64,000 nucleotides of DNA from Nocardioides speluncae (GTDB lineage: Bacteria; Actinomycetota; Actinomycetes; Propionibacteriales; Nocardioidaceae). The notes beneath the pieces were generated by a model. It saw nothing but the letters and a program-made list of their open reading frames with translations, did no database searches and was not told the DNA's origin. Numbering within the stretch: the first letter of the stretch is position 1; every line of letters starts with the position of its first letter. Positions 23,769 to 32,737 of the stretch are shown piece after piece. The stretch covers positions 552,121 to 616,120 of the forward strand of contig NZ_QEOO01000016.1 of NCBI RefSeq assembly GCF_003121585.1. The letters run 5' to 3'. Made by a program: the position numbers and the translations under genes.

Positions 23769-26021
23769 CTAGCCGCGGAGCTGACGCTCGGCCTGCTGCT
23801 GGAACTCCAGGCCCGCTTCCAGCTGTCGATCGATGACTGCGATGCCTTCCTTGAGGACCTCGGCCTGATCGTCAACGGAGGCCTCCGAGACATACTGAGC
23901 GATCAGGTCGTGACTTTCGAGCACGAGGGACCAGTAGCCCCGCATCGTGACCCATCCGGCCGGGGCGTCGTCGCGGGCCGCCTGGATGAACGCCTCGGAG
24001 TCGTCCGCAGCGAAGAGGAAGTCGGCAAGACGTACGCCGAGGTCGTCGAAGGCAGCTCGAAGCGTCTTGAGTGTGGCCTCTTGCGTGGCCTGTTGCGCGA
24101 TGCGGGCCTGGTCGGCGTCGAACGCCGCGCGGCCGGTCTCGGTCTCGAACCACGAGTTCAGAGCAAGGGCAGCCCGCAGCTCCACGCCGGCGGTGCGCAT
24201 CGCCGCGATGTCGCCGAGCCACTGGCCGTAATCCTCATCCCCGACCCACTTCACTTTGAGCAGCGCCAGGCGCTGCTCGTGGGTGAGGCCGACAACGGGA
24301 TCCGGCTTGGGGTCCGGCTTCGGCTCAGGCGCCTGCGCCGGTGCCTGCGCCTGCGCCGGTGCCGGTGCGGGTGCGGGTGCGGGTGCGGGTGCGGGTGAGG
24401 GTGAGGTAGGAACCGGTTTCGGGGCTGGCGTCGGGGCCGGTGTCGAGGCCGGTGCCGGGGCCGACGCCCAGTGGGACCGCACCGCCACGAGAACCCGCGC
24501 TTCCTCGGCGCTCAGGGCGGTGGCTCCGTTGTCGATCTCCTCGCGGGCCTGCGCGATCTGCGCGATCAGGTCTTCGGACATGGCTTCGGAACGCATCACG
24601 TCGCGGTCCAGTGCGCCTGCACCGTCGACCACGGCGAGGGTGTAGAGCTCGGCGTCGGTCGCCAGGTCGGTGGTCAGCACGGCCTCAGGGTCGGCGATCT
24701 CGCGGTGAGCTCTCCCGATCAGCTCCACGCGAACCGGGTGCCCGGGGGTGGACACCGCGGCGGCGTACTCGGCGGCGGCCGTCTTCTCGACGGCCTGCGC
24801 CGCGGCCTCGGTGGCGTCCATCTCGTGGACCGTCGACCGCAGCTCGGTGACGGCCTCGGCCCCGAGCGCCTCGATCGTCCTCGCAGGGCCGCCGACGGAT
24901 CGCCGGTACGGCTGCCACTCACCCTGTGCGACAAGCTCCAGCTGCTCGCCGAGACCCTGGTCGGAGTACCTCTCGCCGAGCTGCTTGCCCGTCAGCGGCT
25001 TCGCGCGGTCCGGCAGCTCGTACGATCGGAGCCGGACGGTGCCATCCTTGCGACGGGCCAGCTTCAGCCTGATCCCGGCCGAAGACCGCACCTGTTCGGC
25101 GAGGAGCTCCTTGCGCTCGCTGACCGAAAGCCGTGCCACCTTCGCGGGGTCCTGTGCCAGGTTGTCCAGCCCGGTCTCGACGGCCCACCGCGTGTAGTCC
25201 TGGTCGGAGACCTCCCCGCGCTCGCGGGAGTGGTGGTCGTGCTGGGTGTGACGCACGGCCTTGGCTTCGGGGCTCCGCGGTGCCGGGAGCACCTGAGGCC
25301 CCAGACCGCGCGCCGCGCCATCGGTGTCGAGGAACAGGTCACTGCGCTCGCGGATCCGGTCGATGTCGGTGAGCGGACCGGCTGTGCGCATGCCCGGCTC
25401 GTAGACACGACCCTCCAGCTTCATTGCCGTGTGGATGGTGCAGTTCTCCATCACGTGAACGTGGAACTTCCCGCCCTCACCCTGCTCGATGGCACGCTGG
25501 CTTCCTGTGGCGTCGCCATGAGCGACGAACTTCGCCTGCACGCCCGGGCGCTGGTTGGTCCAGTGGGCCACCACCCACTCGAACGCCTTCTGCGTGGCCT
25601 CAGGATCGTCGGGTTGCACCTCGTGCAGGCCGAACGAAACGACGATGTGGTTGACCTCGGATCGCTTCACCTGAGCGACCTCGGGCTCGATGCGCACGTG
25701 GGTGGCAGCCTCGCCAGCCTTGGCGGCACGCCAGTTCTTGCCGACCTTGATGTGGGTGGGCCCGCCACCGCCGGCCGCTTGCTCGGTACCGCCGGCCCGC
25801 GGGTGCCCGGGCTCGACGTAGGTCGCGGGCACGGTCCGCATCGCGTTGTGCTGGCCGTGTTCGACCCGTAACGCCTTGAACTCGGCCTTGGCGGTCTCCG
25901 GGCGGCAGCGCTGGCCGTACACGTAGAGAACGCGAGGCAGGCCGCTGCCGGGCTTCTCGCGCCCGAGATAGTCGTCCAGGTTCCTGGCGCTGTCGGACTT
26001 GATGATCTTCACGGTCGGCAT
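23769..26021 (-). CDS. Relaxase / mobilization protein
   Basis: The 750-residue protein begins MPTVKIIKSDSARNLDDYLG. Residues 130-215 carry relaxase signatures: NHIVVSFGLHEVQPDD and, downstream, the histidine cluster KFHVHVMENCTIH, the metal-binding HxH of MOBP/MobA-like relaxases. A Pro/Ala repeat linker (about residues 515-575) precedes a helical C-terminus of about 170 residues. It should nick one strand at an oriT and stay attached to the 5' end during transfer. The RHH gene overlaps its start, and candidate oriT hairpins lie beyond that gene. No coupling protein or type IV secretion genes are seen in the window, so the element may be mobilizable rather than self-transmissible. Confidence 0.82.
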   Translation of the reverse strand: MPTVKIIKSDSARNLDDYLGREKPGSGLPRVLYVYGQRCRPETAKAEFKALRVEHGQHNAMRTVPATYVEPGHPRAGGTEQAAGGGGPTHIKVGKNWRAAKAGEAATHVRIEPEVAQVKRSEVNHIVVSFGLHEVQPDDPEATQKAFEWVVAHWTNQRPGVQAKFVAHGDATGSQRAIEQGEGGKFHVHVMENCTIHTAMKLEGRVYEPGMRTAGPLTDIDRIRERSDLFLDTDGAARGLGPQVLPAPRSPEAKAVRHTQHDHHSRERGEVSDQDYTRWAVETGLDNLAQDPAKVARLSVSERKELLAEQVRSSAGIRLKLARRKDGTVRLRSYELPDRAKPLTGKQLGERYSDQGLGEQLELVAQGEWQPYRRSVGGPARTIEALGAEAVTELRSTVHEMDATEAAAQAVEKTAAAEYAAAVSTPGHPVRVELIGRAHREIADPEAVLTTDLATDAELYTLAVVDGAGALDRDVMRSEAMSEDLIAQIAQAREEIDNGATALSAEEARVLVAVRSHWASAPAPASTPAPTPAPKPVPTSPSPAPAPAPAPAPAPAQAQAPAQAPEPKPDPKPDPVVGLTHEQRLALLKVKWVGDEDYGQWLGDIAAMRTAGVELRAALALNSWFETETGRAAFDADQARIAQQATQEATLKTLRAAFDDLGVRLADFLFAADDSEAFIQAARDDAPAGWVTMRGYWSLVLESHDLIAQYVSEASVDDQAEVLKEGIAVIDRQLEAGLEFQQQAERQLRG

Positions 26022-26494
26022 GCACGCACCACCGCCTCGACGTGCGCGTCCTGCTCGGCGAGCTCGACCAGGTGGTCCAGCCCCGATGCCACACGCCGTT
26101 CGACGTGCTGGACCGCCTCGACCGGGATCACGCCCAGACGGCCGAACCTCACCTGCTGATGGCCCAGCTTCACCAGCTCGTTGTTCTGGGTGCCGATGGC
26201 CCGCAACTGCTTGGCCATCTCGTTGTACGCGCGCGTCCTGGCGTCGAGCGCAGCCAGCACCGCAGCCACGTCGTCGGGCGAGATCTGACGGCCCGAATCA
26301 TCTCCGGTAGACCCGCCGGTAGACCCGTCGGCTTCGCCAAGGCGGTCGATGAGCCTCCGGACAGCCGCCGACCTCGTCGGCAGGGCAGGCTCCTCGGCCC
26401 GGACTTCGTCCAGCCGATCCGCCTGCTCGGGCGTCAAACGCGCCGCCACGACGGCGCTCTTCGCCGCCCGCACCTGCTCCTTCGCTGCGCTCAT
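26009..26494 (-). CDS. MobC-like relaxosome accessory protein
   Basis: The protein is 161 residues from ATG 26494; an in-frame start at 26506 adds 4. The N-terminal segment VVAARLTPEQADRLDEVRA...TRSAAVRRLIDRL fits a ribbon-helix-helix DNA-binding motif. The C-terminal half (LAALDARTRAYNEMAKQLRAIGTQNNELVKLG) resembles the MobC helical region. It overlaps the relaxase start by 13 bases. The expected role is to bind oriT and help the relaxase open it. Confidence 0.72.
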   Translation of the reverse strand: MSAAKEQVRAAKSAVVAARLTPEQADRLDEVRAEEPALPTRSAAVRRLIDRLGEADGSTGGSTGDDSGRQISPDDVAAVLAALDARTRAYNEMAKQLRAIGTQNNELVKLGHQQVRFGRLGVIPVEAVQHVERRVASGLDHLVELAEQDAHVEAVVRACRP

Positions 26495-26506
26495 CCTCAG
26501 AAACAC

Positions 26507-27284
26507 CCGCCTCGGTTCGCCAACATCGATTCACGAGAATCCGCTTCGCGGCCCTCGTTTCATCGGTTGAGAAATAACCGATCGGGTTAGGTCCAAAATA
26601 CAGCCGTACCCCAAGAAAGAAGCAGGGGTACGGCGAGACAGCAAGCAATCCTCCCCGTAAACATCGCTCGCTCCGCTCGCCCGTCGATGGGGAGGTGCTT
26701 GCCAGGGGGCTCCGCCCCCATGGACCCCGGACAAGGCATGAGAGCGTGGACCCCGCGCCGGAGCTCGGCCGGGCGCAGGCGACCCGCGGCCCGGAGCGGA
26801 TCGCAGGTGTTAATCCACCCGGCGAGAGCGGAGCGAAGACCAGCCAACGCCGTTGTCGGCGCTATCCCGGTCTGGCTGTGGAGCAGGGTGCCGAGCCCGC
26901 CGCGTGCCCCGGGCTCGTGTCCAGCGGGGGCGCCGGTGAGCCCCAAGCGCGCCCTCGAAGGGAATCGGGAGAGACGCGGAAGCGCCTTGCGATGGACGCG
27001 AGAGAGGCCACACCCGCGTCCCCTTCGTGTCCGAGACACACGTGAGACCAATTTGAACACCTGGAAGGGCTCGTGTGTGTCCATCGCGGGTCGCTTGGGT
27101 GCGCCACGAGCGTCTCATTCGCGTCCCACACGTGTGCCCTGCGCTACGTCGTGGCCACGTATCGCTGAGGTGGAGGCCAGATTGGGGCGGATCGAAGTGA
27201 CGCCCACCCCGGGCCGGCTGCGAGCAGCCGCGTTCTGGTGAGCTGATCGGCGGAGGTGATCGCCGCTTGCACCGGGGCGGCGCC
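26507..27284. other. Intergenic region upstream of mob genes, candidate oriT
   Basis: I find no convincing gene in these 780 bases; all ORFs here are Arg/Pro-rich. Three inverted repeats sit within 160 bases of the mob genes. ATCGGTT-gagaaat-AACCGAT has arms 26562-26568 and 26576-26582. GCCGTACCCC-N12-GGGGTACGGC has arms 26603-26612 and 26625-26634. GGGGGC-tcc-GCCCCC has arms 26705-26710 and 26714-26719. The local AT-richness around 26520-26640 contrasts with the rest. The position next to relaxosome genes makes this the best oriT candidate; the second hairpin could instead be a terminator. The rest (26720-27284) shows nothing I can name. Confidence 0.55.
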
Positions 27285-28277
27285 TCAGTTGTCCAGCCCG
27301 TCATCGCGAGTCTTAGGTGATTTGCCTGAGCGGTGCTGATCGCTGGCGCCAGGAAAGAAGTGGCGCTGCGCCGCCCCGGTGTCGTGACAGGTCTGGCAGA
27401 CCCACAGCGCCTTCCTGGCGCTGGTCTTCACGCCGACAAAGATCGTGTTGCCCACCTCGATGCGCCCCTGGCAGCACGCGCACGTCCCGTCGTACCGCGC
27501 TGGAATGCCCGCTGAGTACGGGTCCGGTGCCGACGGAGGATCCTCGACGCCGAGGAACCGCCGGGTGGCTGCATCGGCTTCCTCCGGTGAGTAGGCGTTT
27601 GGGGGGCGGGTTCCAGGTCCGATCCACTCGATGCTCGACCAACGGGTCAGTGGCCACTCCACCGTCGGTGCGTAGGCGAGGACGGGTCCGAGATGGCTGG
27701 CGCAGACGGGGATCGACATGTCTGCGACGCGCGTGATCTCGAACAGCGCGGGAAGGCCGCAGCGCTGGCTTCCGCCGGAGCCATCGCGGAACGCATCGCA
27801 CGGCCAGTCCTGGTAGTCGGGTTCTGCAAGCGGAGGCGTAACGGTGCCGTCCGACATGATCTCGACCGGCAGGAACAGGTCAAGAAGCCATGCAGGGACT
27901 GCTGGTTGCGGGTCCCACGGCTCCAGATCGCCGATCGCCCACACGATTGTGTAGCTCTCGCAGTCAGGGTCTTTGTCCAGGTCCTCGGCAAGGCAGTAGG
28001 CCAGTGCCTGGCCGGCATCGACGACTGAAGCCAGCGCGAGACACGTTCGCTGTAGACAGCGAGCGTCCGGCTGCGTCGGCCCAAAATGGACATGCCACTC
28101 AATGACCTCGGGCTCCTCCTCAACGCGGACCAGGACCGCATTCCAAGTCCGTCTCCTGGCCGTTAGGTCTTGTGTGCCAGCGGTCGGCGCGAGTGTGGGG
28201 GAGTCAGCGCTGGTTGGAGTGCCTGAACCCGCGATGTCGCCGGGCGGGTGCGGGAGGTCAGCCACCGGGTCAGCCAC
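27285..28277 (-). CDS. Unknown protein with C-terminal zinc-binding motif
   Basis: The protein is about 330 residues. The start is uncertain; GTG 28277 is just past the stop of the gene upstream, and the longer ORF to 28541 overlaps that gene and is Ser/Arg-rich at its end, so I reject it. Recognisable content is a Cys pair region (CDAF...QRCGLPALFEITRVADMSIPVCASHLG) and a C-terminal two-knuckle motif CACCQGRIEVGNTIFVGV...LWVCQTCHDTG typical of small zinc ribbons. Acidic Trp/Pro-rich stretches lie between them. The function is unknown. It is co-oriented with 28282-28812. Confidence 0.6.
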   Translation of the reverse strand: MADPVADLPHPPGDIAGSGTPTSADSPTLAPTAGTQDLTARRRTWNAVLVRVEEEPEVIEWHVHFGPTQPDARCLQRTCLALASVVDAGQALAYCLAEDLDKDPDCESYTIVWAIGDLEPWDPQPAVPAWLLDLFLPVEIMSDGTVTPPLAEPDYQDWPCDAFRDGSGGSQRCGLPALFEITRVADMSIPVCASHLGPVLAYAPTVEWPLTRWSSIEWIGPGTRPPNAYSPEEADAATRRFLGVEDPPSAPDPYSAGIPARYDGTCACCQGRIEVGNTIFVGVKTSARKALWVCQTCHDTGAAQRHFFPGASDQHRSGKSPKTRDDGLDN

Positions 28278-28281
28278 GAGG

Positions 28282-28812
28282 TCAGCCGCTGGCTTCGGGT
28301 GAGTCTCGCCACCGTGTGATCTTGGCGGGCGGCTGCGTCGGATAGGACACCGCTGACCGGCGCAACTCCAGCAGCCGGTGGTTCGCGGTGTGCCGATAGG
28401 CGATGATCCATCGCCCAACCAGTGCCATGCTGCCGTCGTTGGTCTCGACGACGTGCCCGCGGACTGAGAATGTGCCGTGGGGTCCTTGCGAGAACGTCGC
28501 GTCGACGAGGTCGCCATGCCGGACCTCTGTGGCTTGGACAATTGGGCCGTCGGTTGCCTCGATGGGTTCCTCGGCGAGGACGGTCAACCTGAGAAGGTCC
28601 TTGTCCGGCTTCATCTTCGACTCAATGAGCCAGGAGCCCACCATGAAGGAGCCCAGGGTGGCCGACCGCACGACCGATCCGCGGACGCTGAAGACCCCGT
28701 ACAGGTCGTCGCGTAGCAGCGCCGAGACGCGATCCTTTTCCGCCAGCGACACGAGGGTCTCGGTCATCGCCTTCACGTCACGTCGGGCCGGCGGCTGTAG
28801 TTCGCTGTCCAT
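28282..28812 (-). CDS. Unknown protein with two internal repeats
   Basis: The 176-residue protein has a Pro-rich lead and a helix, then two copies of a roughly 39-residue beta-rich unit: residues 39-77 (GVFSVRGSVVRS...GSFMVGSWLIES...DLLRL) and 113-151 (GTFSVRGHVVET...MALVGRWIIAY...RLLEL). Each repeat reads like half of a small barrel or roll. The family is not recognised. The stop is 4 bases before the next gene's likely GTG start, so the two form an operon. Confidence 0.62.
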   Translation of the reverse strand: MDSELQPPARRDVKAMTETLVSLAEKDRVSALLRDDLYGVFSVRGSVVRSATLGSFMVGSWLIESKMKPDKDLLRLTVLAEEPIEATDGPIVQATEVRHGDLVDATFSQGPHGTFSVRGHVVETNDGSMALVGRWIIAYRHTANHRLLELRRSAVSYPTQPPAKITRWRDSPEASG

Positions 28813-29156
28813 GGTTCACCTCGGGTCGATAGCCGAGCAATAGGGATGTTTCGGGCACCCTACTCGAACCGATCTGGCACGGCGCAGCGCGCCAGAAGAT
28901 CCCGCCAGGCTATGGACGGTGGAGCCGGTCGGATTCTGGTGGATCAGCCCCGTGTTGGTGATGCTGCCGCCCGGCTGTCCGTGTCGCAGCACCTGCAGCA
29001 GCTGCTCCTTCGTGAACTCACGCCCGTCGCCGAGCGCGAGCTCGGTAGGCGTGCTGGTCGGCGCAACCGATGCGGTACGTCAGATGCCCGTGGGCAGCCA
29101 GACCGGCCGAGCCGGGAGTGATTCGCGCCCCTGGTCATGCGTACTGAGCTCGTCGT
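28813..29156. other. Gap with possible gene fragment
   Basis: No complete gene is visible. On the minus strand a stretch lacking any start codon reads ELALGDGREFTKEQLLQVL and, further on, GGSITNTGLIHQNPTGST, which looks protein-like and may be the remnant of a decayed gene. Nothing else is recognisable. Confidence 0.35.
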
Positions 29157-29348
29157 TCAAGGCGTTGAGCAGTTGCTCGTCAGTTGCTCTGGCCTCGGTT
29201 GTCGAGCGAAACGTGGTTCACCACGGCGTTCGGCGCGGACCGCGCGCGCGTGCCGTGCCATGACGGCCAACTCGCGGGCGGGAAGGTACTCGCGATACGC
29301 GGCGCAGTCTGCGTCACGATCGGCCTTGCACCTGCTGCAGCTGGGCAC
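29157..29348 (-). CDS. Small Cys-containing protein, 63 residues
   Basis: The GTG start, 15 bases after the stop of the gene upstream, gives MPSCSRCKADRDADCAAYREYLPARELAVMARHAR. An N-terminal CxxC pair with a third Cys could bind metal, and the rest is a basic helix. The family is not recognised. Coupling to 29364-29669 supports it being real. Confidence 0.45.
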   Translation of the reverse strand: MPSCSRCKADRDADCAAYREYLPARELAVMARHARAVRAERRGEPRFARQPRPEQLTSNCSTP

Positions 29349-29363
29349 GCAGATGGTGCCGGT

Positions 29364-29669
29364 CTAGTTGCGCCCCCAGAGCGGCAGATTCGAGGGCAGC
29401 GGAGTTTTTCCGACACGGTCGATCAAGATCGGCTCCGGCTTGTCCCGCGCACCTTCCAGCGTCCAGGTGACCATGACCTGCTCATGGGAGCGAACCTCTT
29501 CGATCGCGTCGACCGCGGCGTCTGTGACGTCGTACAGCGATCGCGAGTTAACTCGAATCGTGCGCGCCGGCTTTCCCGGGTAGCACACGACGACGTCGTA
29601 CGCCTGACCGAGGCGCACAAGCCGTACGTCGACTACAGGGCGTGGATCGATGTCCTGGTTGTCAGTCAT
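29364..29669 (-). CDS. Hypothetical protein, 101 residues
   Basis: Starts at ATG 29669: MTDNQDIDPRPVVDVRLVRLGQAYDVVVCYPGKP. Alternating hydrophobic strands (VDVRLVRLG, YDVVVCYP, RTIRVNSRSLYDVT, VMVTWTLEG) suggest a small beta domain with one helix (VTDAAVDAIEEV). The function is unknown. It forms an apparent two-gene unit with 29157-29348. Confidence 0.55.
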   Translation of the reverse strand: MTDNQDIDPRPVVDVRLVRLGQAYDVVVCYPGKPARTIRVNSRSLYDVTDAAVDAIEEVRSHEQVMVTWTLEGARDKPEPILIDRVGKTPLPSNLPLWGRN

Positions 29670-30438
29670 ATGTCGCTTCCCCGAGGATCTGCTTCACAGA
29701 CAACGGCCGAGGTCGAGCCTTGGTCGTGCCACCCGTGGGCCTTCCTCTGCTCGTGAACATCCAGTTCAGACCTAGGCATACCGCCTGCCGGCGCGATTCG
29801 CCAGACACCCGGCCGTGCTGTCAACGGCGGGTTGGGACTGACCCCTAGCGACGGATTGGAATTGACCCCGTGGTCGGTCTACTTGTCTCGGTCCTTGGCG
29901 AGTAGTTCGGCGGGCGCGGGTGCGGTAGGAGTCGCCGGTGAGGGTGAGGACCTCGGCGGTCAGTCCTTACCCGTCGTTGACACATTGGACTACTGCTCAT
30001 CGCAATCGCCCTGACCGTCACTGGGGTGGGTGCGATAGCAGAGCAGCTGATGTCACCTACCCGATCGTCGGACCGACGATAGGTGTAGCCCGGGCATATG
30101 GCGTGAAGCAGAAGGCGAACCGTCTGTAAGCGCTCACGTGGCTGGCCTGGGGCGGGCGGCAGGGTTAGCGCTGGGTCAGGATGGCCGCGGACAGCACTAG
30201 GCCGGGTCGCCGTGTCGGCGACCGCGTGAAGGTGGGCGTGAACCTCGGCAGCTGGTGGTCTGGACGGTGGTGTCACAGCCCCGGTGGCTGGTATTCGTCA
30301 GTCGCGGATCTTGGTGTCGCTCGTACCCTGCACCGGCGCCAGATGGTGACGATGGGTCCCTGGCCACGGATGCGTCCGGCAGTCCTGCGCGCAACCGCGA
30401 ACGACTACGGCGTCCGGAGCGGTGACGGTCTCGCTTGC
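29670..30438. other. Gap holding IS21-like debris
   Basis: Apart from the IstB-like fragment (29879-29961) and its nearby repeats, I see no gene. Two direct repeats GGGTTGGGACTGACCCCT (29829-29846) and GGATTGGAATTGACCCCG (853-870 of the same kb) look like repeated IS-end binding sites. A hairpin with core ATCGTCGG-a-CCGACGAT lies at 30054-30085. The remainder, up to the sigma-factor stop, is featureless. Confidence 0.5.
29879..29961 (-). pseudogene. IS21-family IstB C-terminal remnant
   Basis: The minus strand reads TAEVLTLTGDSYRTRARR and, after a one-base frameshift, ELLAKDRDK-stop, which is how many actinobacterial IstB ATPase helpers end. Only the last 28 or so codons remain. The flanking repeats to the left fit an IS21-type end. 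Confidence 0.55.
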
Positions 30439-31674
30439 TCAATCGGCGGCGAACTTGTTCATCGCGGTCTGCTTCGCTACCAGGAACCGGGTCTCGGCTG
30501 CGCTCGGCGCGAGCTCGCCGGCGCGGCGGTAGGCGTCCTGTGCCTCCTCGATGCGTCCCAGTCGCTCCAGCAGAGACGCGCGCGTGGCGTGCAGCAGGTA
30601 GTAGCCGGCGAGCTCAGGCATGATCGCCTCTACCAGCGACAGTGCTGCCGCGGGGCCGTCGACCTCGGCGACCACGATCGCCCGGTTCAACCTCACCACT
30701 GGTGTGGGCATCACCGAGACCAGTCGGTCGTAGAGCCGCAGGATCGCCGGCCAGTCGGTGTCCTGGAACGTCGCGGCCGCGCAGTGGGCGCCCTGGATGG
30801 CGGCCTGCAACGCGAACGGACCTGGACGCGGGTGACGCAGGGCCGCGACGGCGAGGTCGTGTCCCTCGCGGATCAGTGGGCGGTTCCACCGGGAGCGGTC
30901 CTGGTCGCGCAGGAGCGTGACCTCCGGCCCCCGTGCAGGTAGACGGGCCTCGTTGAGCAGCATCAGCGCCAGTAGCCCCAGCACCTCTGGCTCGTCGGGC
31001 ATCAAGGTGGCCAGTGTGCGCGCGAGCCTGATCGCCTCGGTACGCAGCGCGGTACGCCCCTCGCGGTCGTCTGAGCCGGTGTTGTAGACCAGGTACAGCA
31101 CCGAGAGAACCGGACGCAGCCGCGCCGGCAGCTCGCCGTCGCCCGGTACCCGGTAGGGGATGTGCGCTGCCTTGATCTTGTACCTGGCCCGCACCAGCCG
31201 CTTGGCCATCGTTGCCTCGCTCACCAGGAAGGCGCGAGCCACCTCCCCAGGGTTAAGACCGGCAACAAGGCGCAGCGTGAGGGCCACCTGATGCTCCACA
31301 CAGAGCGCCGGGTGGCAGCAGGTGAAGATCAGTCGCAGCTGGTCGTCGCGCAATGAGACGTCGTCCTCCTCGGCAAGGGTCACGTCCGCCACTGTCACAG
31401 CCTCGTCATGCTCGCGGGCCGCCTGCGCGACCAGCTCCCTGCCCCGCGCGTCGCGTCGCACGACATCCACCGCCGCATTACGGGCGGTCCTGACGATCCA
31501 GCCGGCCGGGTTGTCGGGCATGCCGTCCCGCGGCCACCGCTCGACCGCGGCGGCGAACGCCTCCTGGACCGCGTCTTCGGCGAGTGAGATGTCGCCGAAG
31601 ACGCGCACCAGCGTGGCCACGGCCGGGCCGTGCGCCTCGCGGAACGCGCGCTCGATGTCCTCCATCTGGCCCAA
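30439..31674 (-). CDS. ECF42-type RNA polymerase sigma factor
   Basis: The 411-residue protein has a sigma region 2 at residues 5-70 (VFGDISLAEDAVQEAFAAAVERWP, NPAGWIVRTARNAAVDVVRR), region 4 near 125-180 (TLRLVAGLNPGEVARAFLVSEATMAKRL), and a long C-terminal extension of about 220 residues with TPR-like helices (RLNRAIVVAEVDGPAAAL, LLHATRASLLERLGRIEEAQDAYRRA). This extension and the adjacent YciI-family gene define the ECF42 group. It lacks an anti-sigma gene, as is typical for that group. It is co-transcribed with 31679-32068 and lies inside the mobile element, which is unusual for a sigma factor. Confidence 0.88.
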   Translation of the reverse strand: MGQMEDIERAFREAHGPAVATLVRVFGDISLAEDAVQEAFAAAVERWPRDGMPDNPAGWIVRTARNAAVDVVRRDARGRELVAQAAREHDEAVTVADVTLAEEDDVSLRDDQLRLIFTCCHPALCVEHQVALTLRLVAGLNPGEVARAFLVSEATMAKRLVRARYKIKAAHIPYRVPGDGELPARLRPVLSVLYLVYNTGSDDREGRTALRTEAIRLARTLATLMPDEPEVLGLLALMLLNEARLPARGPEVTLLRDQDRSRWNRPLIREGHDLAVAALRHPRPGPFALQAAIQGAHCAAATFQDTDWPAILRLYDRLVSVMPTPVVRLNRAIVVAEVDGPAAALSLVEAIMPELAGYYLLHATRASLLERLGRIEEAQDAYRRAGELAPSAAETRFLVAKQTAMNKFAAD

Positions 31675-31678
31675 TCGA

Positions 31679-32068
31679 TCAGTGACCGACCTGGTCCTTC
31701 AGACGACCGGTGCCCCGGAACGGCCGCACCTCGATCGCGTGGTTGGTGGCCTCCACGACCTTCTCCGCCCAAGCTAGCGCGCCGTCGAGATCCTCGGCGC
31801 TGATGACGTAGAACCCACCGATGTGCTCCTTGGCCTCCACGAACGGTCCGTCGGTGATCACCTTGTCCAGGCCGGTGCCACCGCTGACAACTGTGGCCGC
31901 GTCGGGCCCGTGCAGCGCCCCGCCGAACGCGAAGGCCCCGGCGGCATCCATCTCCTCCTCCAGCGCCATCACCCGGGCCATGAACGACTGCATCTCCTCC
32001 GGTGTCTGCGGTGCACCCTCAACCGCGCCATCCGTCGACGCGTACACCGACAGCAGGTACTGACTCAT
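31679..32068 (-). CDS. YciI (DGPF)-family protein, sigma-factor partner
   Basis: The protein is 129 residues from ATG 32068 (MSQYLLSVYAS); an upstream GTG would add 6. The family motif appears as ITDGPFVEAKEHIGGFYVISAEDLDGALAWAEK. DGPF proteins are the standard genomic partners of ECF42 sigma factors and may modulate them. The stop is 4 bases before the sigma-factor start. Confidence 0.85.
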   Translation of the reverse strand: MSQYLLSVYASTDGAVEGAPQTPEEMQSFMARVMALEEEMDAAGAFAFGGALHGPDAATVVSGGTGLDKVITDGPFVEAKEHIGGFYVISAEDLDGALAWAEKVVEATNHAIEVRPFRGTGRLKDQVGH

Positions 32069-32086
32069 CTGGACTCCAACTCTCAC

Positions 32087-32466
32087 GCGGGCAGTCTCCC
32101 GCTCTCACCCACTGACGAACGGGAACGGCCATCCAGGACACCTCCGTTGAAGATTGCCAGATCCCCAGCTTGCTCGGCGTGAGAGCTCCGCGCCCGAGCA
32201 CGAACACTCCCGCGGCGGGCCACGTGGCCAACACCGCCATCCGATAGCCAGTCCCTTCTAGACCGCCCGAGATCGGTGTTGAGGTCAGGTGCTCCAACAT
32301 TCGCGATCACACAACCACACCGAGCGCCGCACCCGCTTCTGGCATTCACGACCCGAACGCCGCCAGCATTCATGCCCCTAGACAATCCCTGCAGACCTCG
32401 CCCCCGGGGCGGCCGGGTAGGGTCACGGGTTGTCCGGTTCGGTGTCTTTCTCCGAAGGGTTCTCGG
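32087..32466. other. Intergenic region with conserved toxin-module leader
   Basis: This is divergent space between the YciI gene and toxin module 2. The block CGGGTAGGGTCAC-N3-TTGTCCGGTT at 32414-32442 repeats the leader of module 1. The remaining 320 bases contain no ORF or repeat I can support. Confidence 0.5.
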
Positions 32467-32730
32467 GTGGCCAGCATCGTCGTACAGATCCGGATCCGAC
32501 TGGACGCAGCCAAGGACGACGCCGCGAAGGCCTCGGACAGCCTGGCGACCGCCACCGGCGACCTCGACAGGGCGCACGCCTTGCTGTCGAGCGCGACCCT
32601 GGGCAGTTACAACCCGCAGCTGAAGGCAGCAGCCGCGGGCGTGCAGCGTCTCAGCATCACGCTGGGCAAGACCTCCCAGGTGATCGACGACGCCGGCCGC
32701 CGCGCCTCCGAGTGGGGACACCAACTGTGA
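32467..32730 (+). CDS. Small helical protein, first gene of toxin module 2
   Basis: The 87-residue homologue of 4225-4488 has identical length, start (MASIVVQIRIRLD) and end (ASEWGHQL), with most changes in the middle. The start is GTG with CCGAAGGG upstream. Together with its nuclease and immunity neighbours it forms a second copy of the three-gene module. The role is unknown, but conservation of the whole gene in both modules argues that it is needed for toxin function. Confidence 0.72.
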   Translation: MASIVVQIRIRLDAAKDDAAKASDSLATATGDLDRAHALLSSATLGSYNPQLKAAAAGVQRLSITLGKTSQVIDDAGRRASEWGHQL

Positions 32731-32737
32731 GCGGCCC

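Noticed and set aside
24330..24480. Tandem GC-rich repeats as a possible minisatellite or CRISPR-like array
   Set aside because: They encode a Pro/Ala linker of the relaxase in frame; there are no spacers, and no CRISPR array or cas gene is visible in the window.
24471..25871. 466-codon open frame opposite the relaxase gene
   Set aside because: Shadow frame; the minus strand carries the relaxase motifs.
26687..27241. Open frame upstream of the mob genes
   Set aside because: Arg/Pro/Ser-rich with no conserved pattern and no ribosome site; treated as non-coding.
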